A DNA stretch of 9,230 nucleotides from the NCBI GenBank assembly GCA_021404985.1, contig QWHP01000083.1, forward strand, positions 1 through 9,230, in the 5' to 3' direction. The position numbers were made by a program, and so were the translations under genes. The DNA comes from Actinobacteria bacterium ATB1. Its GTDB lineage: Bacteria; Actinomycetota; Acidimicrobiia; UBA2766. The notes under the pieces were generated by a model. The model was not told where the DNA came from, searched no databases, and saw only the letters and a list, made by a program, of their open reading frames with translations. Shown piece by piece: positions 7,502 through 9,230 of this stretch. Each line of letters starts with the position of its first letter. Within the stretch, counting starts at the first letter, position 1.

Positions 7502-7524
7502 ACGCCTCTCGAATCGAGGGGCGT
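7502..7524. repeat. 23-bp near-perfect inverted repeat, candidate operator
   Basis: The arms ACGCCTCTCGA (7502-7512) and TCGAGGGGCGT (7514-7524) flank a single central base, with 10 of 11 positions complementary; the one mismatch is t7507 against g7519. A one-base centre cannot form an RNA loop, so this looks more like a binding site for a dimeric regulator than a terminator. It lies 44-66 bp upstream of the desaturase start, where an operator over or near the promoter is expected. No regulator gene for it is in view apart from the truncated helix-turn-helix gene at the far left, and no link between them is shown. Confidence 0.5.
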
Positions 7525-7827
7525 GGGTCACGTGCGCCCGCTGTCCGTCGACCTGGCTCGCCCGGCGGCTTCTGGGGGAATCTCCGCGGCGGGCCGGATG
7601 TACCCATCGAGGAGCACCGCGCGGAAGCCCCGCGGCTCTGCACGGACGCCAAGTCTCGGATGACTGCCGGCACGGGCAAGGCCTCCCCTCCTCCAGCAGC
7701 GGTCGCCGGCCCCGGACGGGCACTCGGCCCGAGGGCGGGAGCCTACCAAGCGCGAGCTGCACGAAGCGATGCACGGTACCGCCTTCGGATACGCGCTCGC
7801 GCCACCACACCGCAGGCCCGGTCTCCA

Positions 7828-7845
7828 CGGCAGGAATCACTGCCG
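7828..7845. repeat. Short dyad upstream of the sulfatase
   Basis: CGGCAG (7828-7833) and CTGCCG (7840-7845) are perfect inverted arms around six bases. The site ends 41 bp before the sulfatase GTG, where a regulator site could lie. Six-base arms arise by chance fairly often in GC-rich DNA, so this is only noted as a candidate. Confidence 0.2.
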
Positions 7846-7886
7846 GTCCGCGTGTAACACTGGTCATGATGTGAACTCGGGGCAAG

Positions 7887-9230
7887 GTGGCAACTGAGCG
7901 GAATCGGGCTCGTCGTCGCGGCTCCCTGATCATGGCGGTCGTCGTCGTCGTGCTCGTCGCCTCCGTACCGGTACAGGCTCGCGACAAGACCGCAGGCGCG
8001 GTCGTGAACGCGGCAATCCCGCAGTCCTCCGAGCGTCCGAACGTCGTCCTGTTCCTCATCGACAACCTCGGCTCGGTGGTCTCGCCCTACTGGGACGCGA
8101 TGCCCAAGACACGGACGTTGATCGCGGATCGGGGCCGGACTTTCACACAGGCATTCGCCCCGACCCCGGTGTGTTGCCCCGCCCGTGCGACGATCCTCAC
8201 CGGCCGCTACGGCCACAACACGGGCGTTCTCGCGAACGGCGGCATGCGCGGCGGAATCGAAGCCTTCCAGCGTAACGGCAACGAGGCACGCACGTTCCCG
8301 ATCGCCCTGCAAGCTTCCGGTTGTCGGACGATGCTGGCCGGCAAGTACCTGAACGGTTACGAGAAGCAGCGGCGTCACCTGCCCCCCGGATGGACGGAGT
8401 GGTACGCCGCAGCATCGGGCAGCGGCGGGTTCGGCCCCTCGACGGTCAGCGGCTTCCACTACGGCTACAACTACTACCTGAACGAGAACGGCACCCTGGT
8501 GTGGTACGTGAACGACGACGAGGACTACGCCACCGACGTCGTCGCAGCGCAGACCGCCGGCTTCGTGGAGCACTCCGACGAGGTCGACGACGAGCACCTT
8601 TCTTCGCGTTCGTGTCGGCCACCGCACCCCACCTTCCCGTGTAGGCCCCGAGGCGATGCTCCAACCACCCGTGGCGCAACGCACCCCTGCCCGTCCGGCC
8701 CAACGCCCCCGAGACCGACCGCTCCGACAAGCCCACGTGGTTGCAGCAGTCGGCTCCGGTGCATCGCCGCCAGCGCTCCTGGGCAACCACCGACTTCCAG
8801 AACAGGATGGGATCGCTGCTCGGCGTCGACGACCTCGTGGCAGACGTCGTCGACGCACTCCATCGGACCGGCGAGCTCGACAACACCTATCTGTTCTTCG
8901 TATCCGACAACGGCGTGAACCTCTGGGCGCACGGACTCATCAACGAGGAGGCCCCCTACGAGGAGTCGCTGCACGTCCCTGCGGTCGTTGCGGGTCCCGG
9001 CGTTGCTCCCGGGACGGACAGCCACATCATCGACCTCTCGGACCTCGCTCCGACGTTCCTCGAGCTCGCCGGGCTGCCCGTCGACGACAGCGCCGACGGG
9101 CGGTCACTCGTGCCCCTCCTCCACAGCGAGTCGCCCCCGTGGCACCACGACATCCCCGTCCAGTATGCGGGGCGCGGCGTGCAGCACGATCTGTGGAACG
9201 ACCTCTGGCCGCCTCTCTACCACCTGTGGA
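7887..9230 (+). pseudogene. Secreted sulfatase (N-acetylglucosamine-6-sulfatase-like), frameshifted, amber-interrupted, 3' end outside window
   Basis: Sulfatases hydrolyse sulfate esters using a formylglycine made from Cys or Ser in CxPxR. Translation from GTG 7887 gives an export signal (AVVVVVLVASVPVQA at 17-31), then RPNVVLFLIDN (50-60), CCPARATILTGRY (96-108, Cys96 as the formylglycine site), AGKYLNGYE (151-159) and LPPGW (165-169), the order seen in GlcNAc-6-sulfatase-like enzymes. The good frame ends at 8594. Homology resumes in another frame with PFFAFVSATAPHLPV, meets TAG at 8642-8644, and goes on beyond it in the same frame through LLGVDDLVADVVDAL, TYLFFVSDNG, PYEESLHVP and DLSDLAPTFLELAGLP to the window edge. 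A missing base near 8595 plus a separate nonsense codon make this a probable pseudogene. GTG 7887 is preferred because an in-frame TGA stands at 7872; GGGG is a few bases upstream. Several active-site positions also differ from the family norm. Confidence 0.8.
8594..8644 (+). other. Double lesion in the sulfatase: one-base frameshift plus in-frame amber codon
   Basis: The frame from 7887 reads well through Glu236 (codon 8592-8594). The sulfatase sequence then continues from the CCT at 8597, with only two bases between, so one base is missing. Sixteen codons later the restored frame meets TAG, where related proteins usually read on through a proline-rich stretch; the sulfatase sequence continues straight after it. 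I see no standard X-XXY-YYZ slippery heptamer at the shift, which argues against programmed frameshifting. Confidence 0.75.

Larger units (their letters stand above)
7459..7886. promoter_or_regulatory. Divergent intergenic region between desaturase and sulfatase
   Basis: This 428-bp stretch separates two divergently transcribed genes and should hold the promoters of both. Several open frames cross it, but none has a ribosome site, consistent codon use or a recognisable domain. Seen in it are the desaturase Shine-Dalgarno (about 7463-7468 on the minus strand), a strong 23-bp dyad at 7502-7524, a CACGTG palindrome at 7529-7534 and a smaller dyad at 7828-7845 upstream of the sulfatase. I could not find convincing -35/-10 pairs on either strand. 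Confidence 0.45.

Noticed and set aside
7013..8065. Long minus-strand open frame of 350 codons crossing the intergenic region and the desaturase
   Set aside because: It overlaps the well-supported desaturase in another frame, has Arg-rich composition typical of GC-rich shadow frames, no ribosome site at its ATG codons (including 7867) and no recognisable domain.
8590..8605. Programmed -1 frameshift in the sulfatase
   Set aside because: The sequence lacks a standard slippery heptamer in the proper phase, and an in-frame TAG follows 16 codons later, so recoding would still give a truncated product.
7743..8858. Minus-strand open frame of 371 codons opposite the sulfatase
   Set aside because: It is an antisense shadow of the sulfatase: valine-, arginine- and glycine-rich, with no domain. 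The plus strand shows sulfatase motifs throughout.

Overview
The window is high-GC bacterial DNA with GTG and TTG starts beside ATG. It suggests a high-GC chromosome, most likely an actinobacterium. That guess rests on base composition, start-codon use and the look of the small secreted protein at the left, which resembles secreted actinobacterial proteins as I remember them. There is no rRNA, tRNA, CRISPR array or recognisable transposase, so the taxonomic call is weak.

Left edge (1-376, plus strand): the 3' end of a helix-turn-helix DNA-binding protein, cut by the window edge. It converges on the next block and overlaps its last gene tail to tail by 23 bp.

Polysaccharide block (354-5411, minus strand): four tightly packed genes, in transcription order. 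They are a UDP-N-acetylhexosamine-type 6-dehydrogenase, a multi-pass family 2 glycosyltransferase resembling hyaluronan synthase/NodC, a membrane-anchored NodB/PgaB-like polysaccharide deacetylase with an extra C-terminal beta-rich domain, and a small secreted protein, probably a lipoprotein, with a concanavalin-like beta-sandwich. Junctions are 19-bp overlap, 24-bp gap and probably 17-bp overlap, so this looks like one operon. The simplest reading is a synthase-dependent capsule or exopolysaccharide. The dehydrogenase makes an acidic (acetamido-)uronic acid nucleotide, the membrane synthase polymerises and extrudes the chain, and the deacetylase and surface protein modify or hold it outside the cell. 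The exact sugars cannot be read from the sequence.

Middle (5412-5947): about 260 bp of non-coding DNA holding the likely operon promoter and two short dyads, then a C-terminal remnant of an acyl-CoA synthetase (AMP-binding family) lacking nearly the whole enzyme.

Phytoene-desaturase-like FAD oxidoreductase (5977-7458, minus strand): apparently intact, followed closely by the ligase remnant. A 428-bp divergent intergenic region (7459-7886) carries a strong 23-bp dyad, a good operator candidate.

Right edge (7887-9230, plus strand): a secreted sulfatase resembling N-acetylglucosamine-6-sulfatases, broken by a one-base frameshift near 8595 and an in-frame amber codon at 8642-8644. It also carries substitutions at usual active-site positions. 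It runs off the window. It and the ligase remnant make the flank of the polysaccharide operon look like a zone of gene decay.
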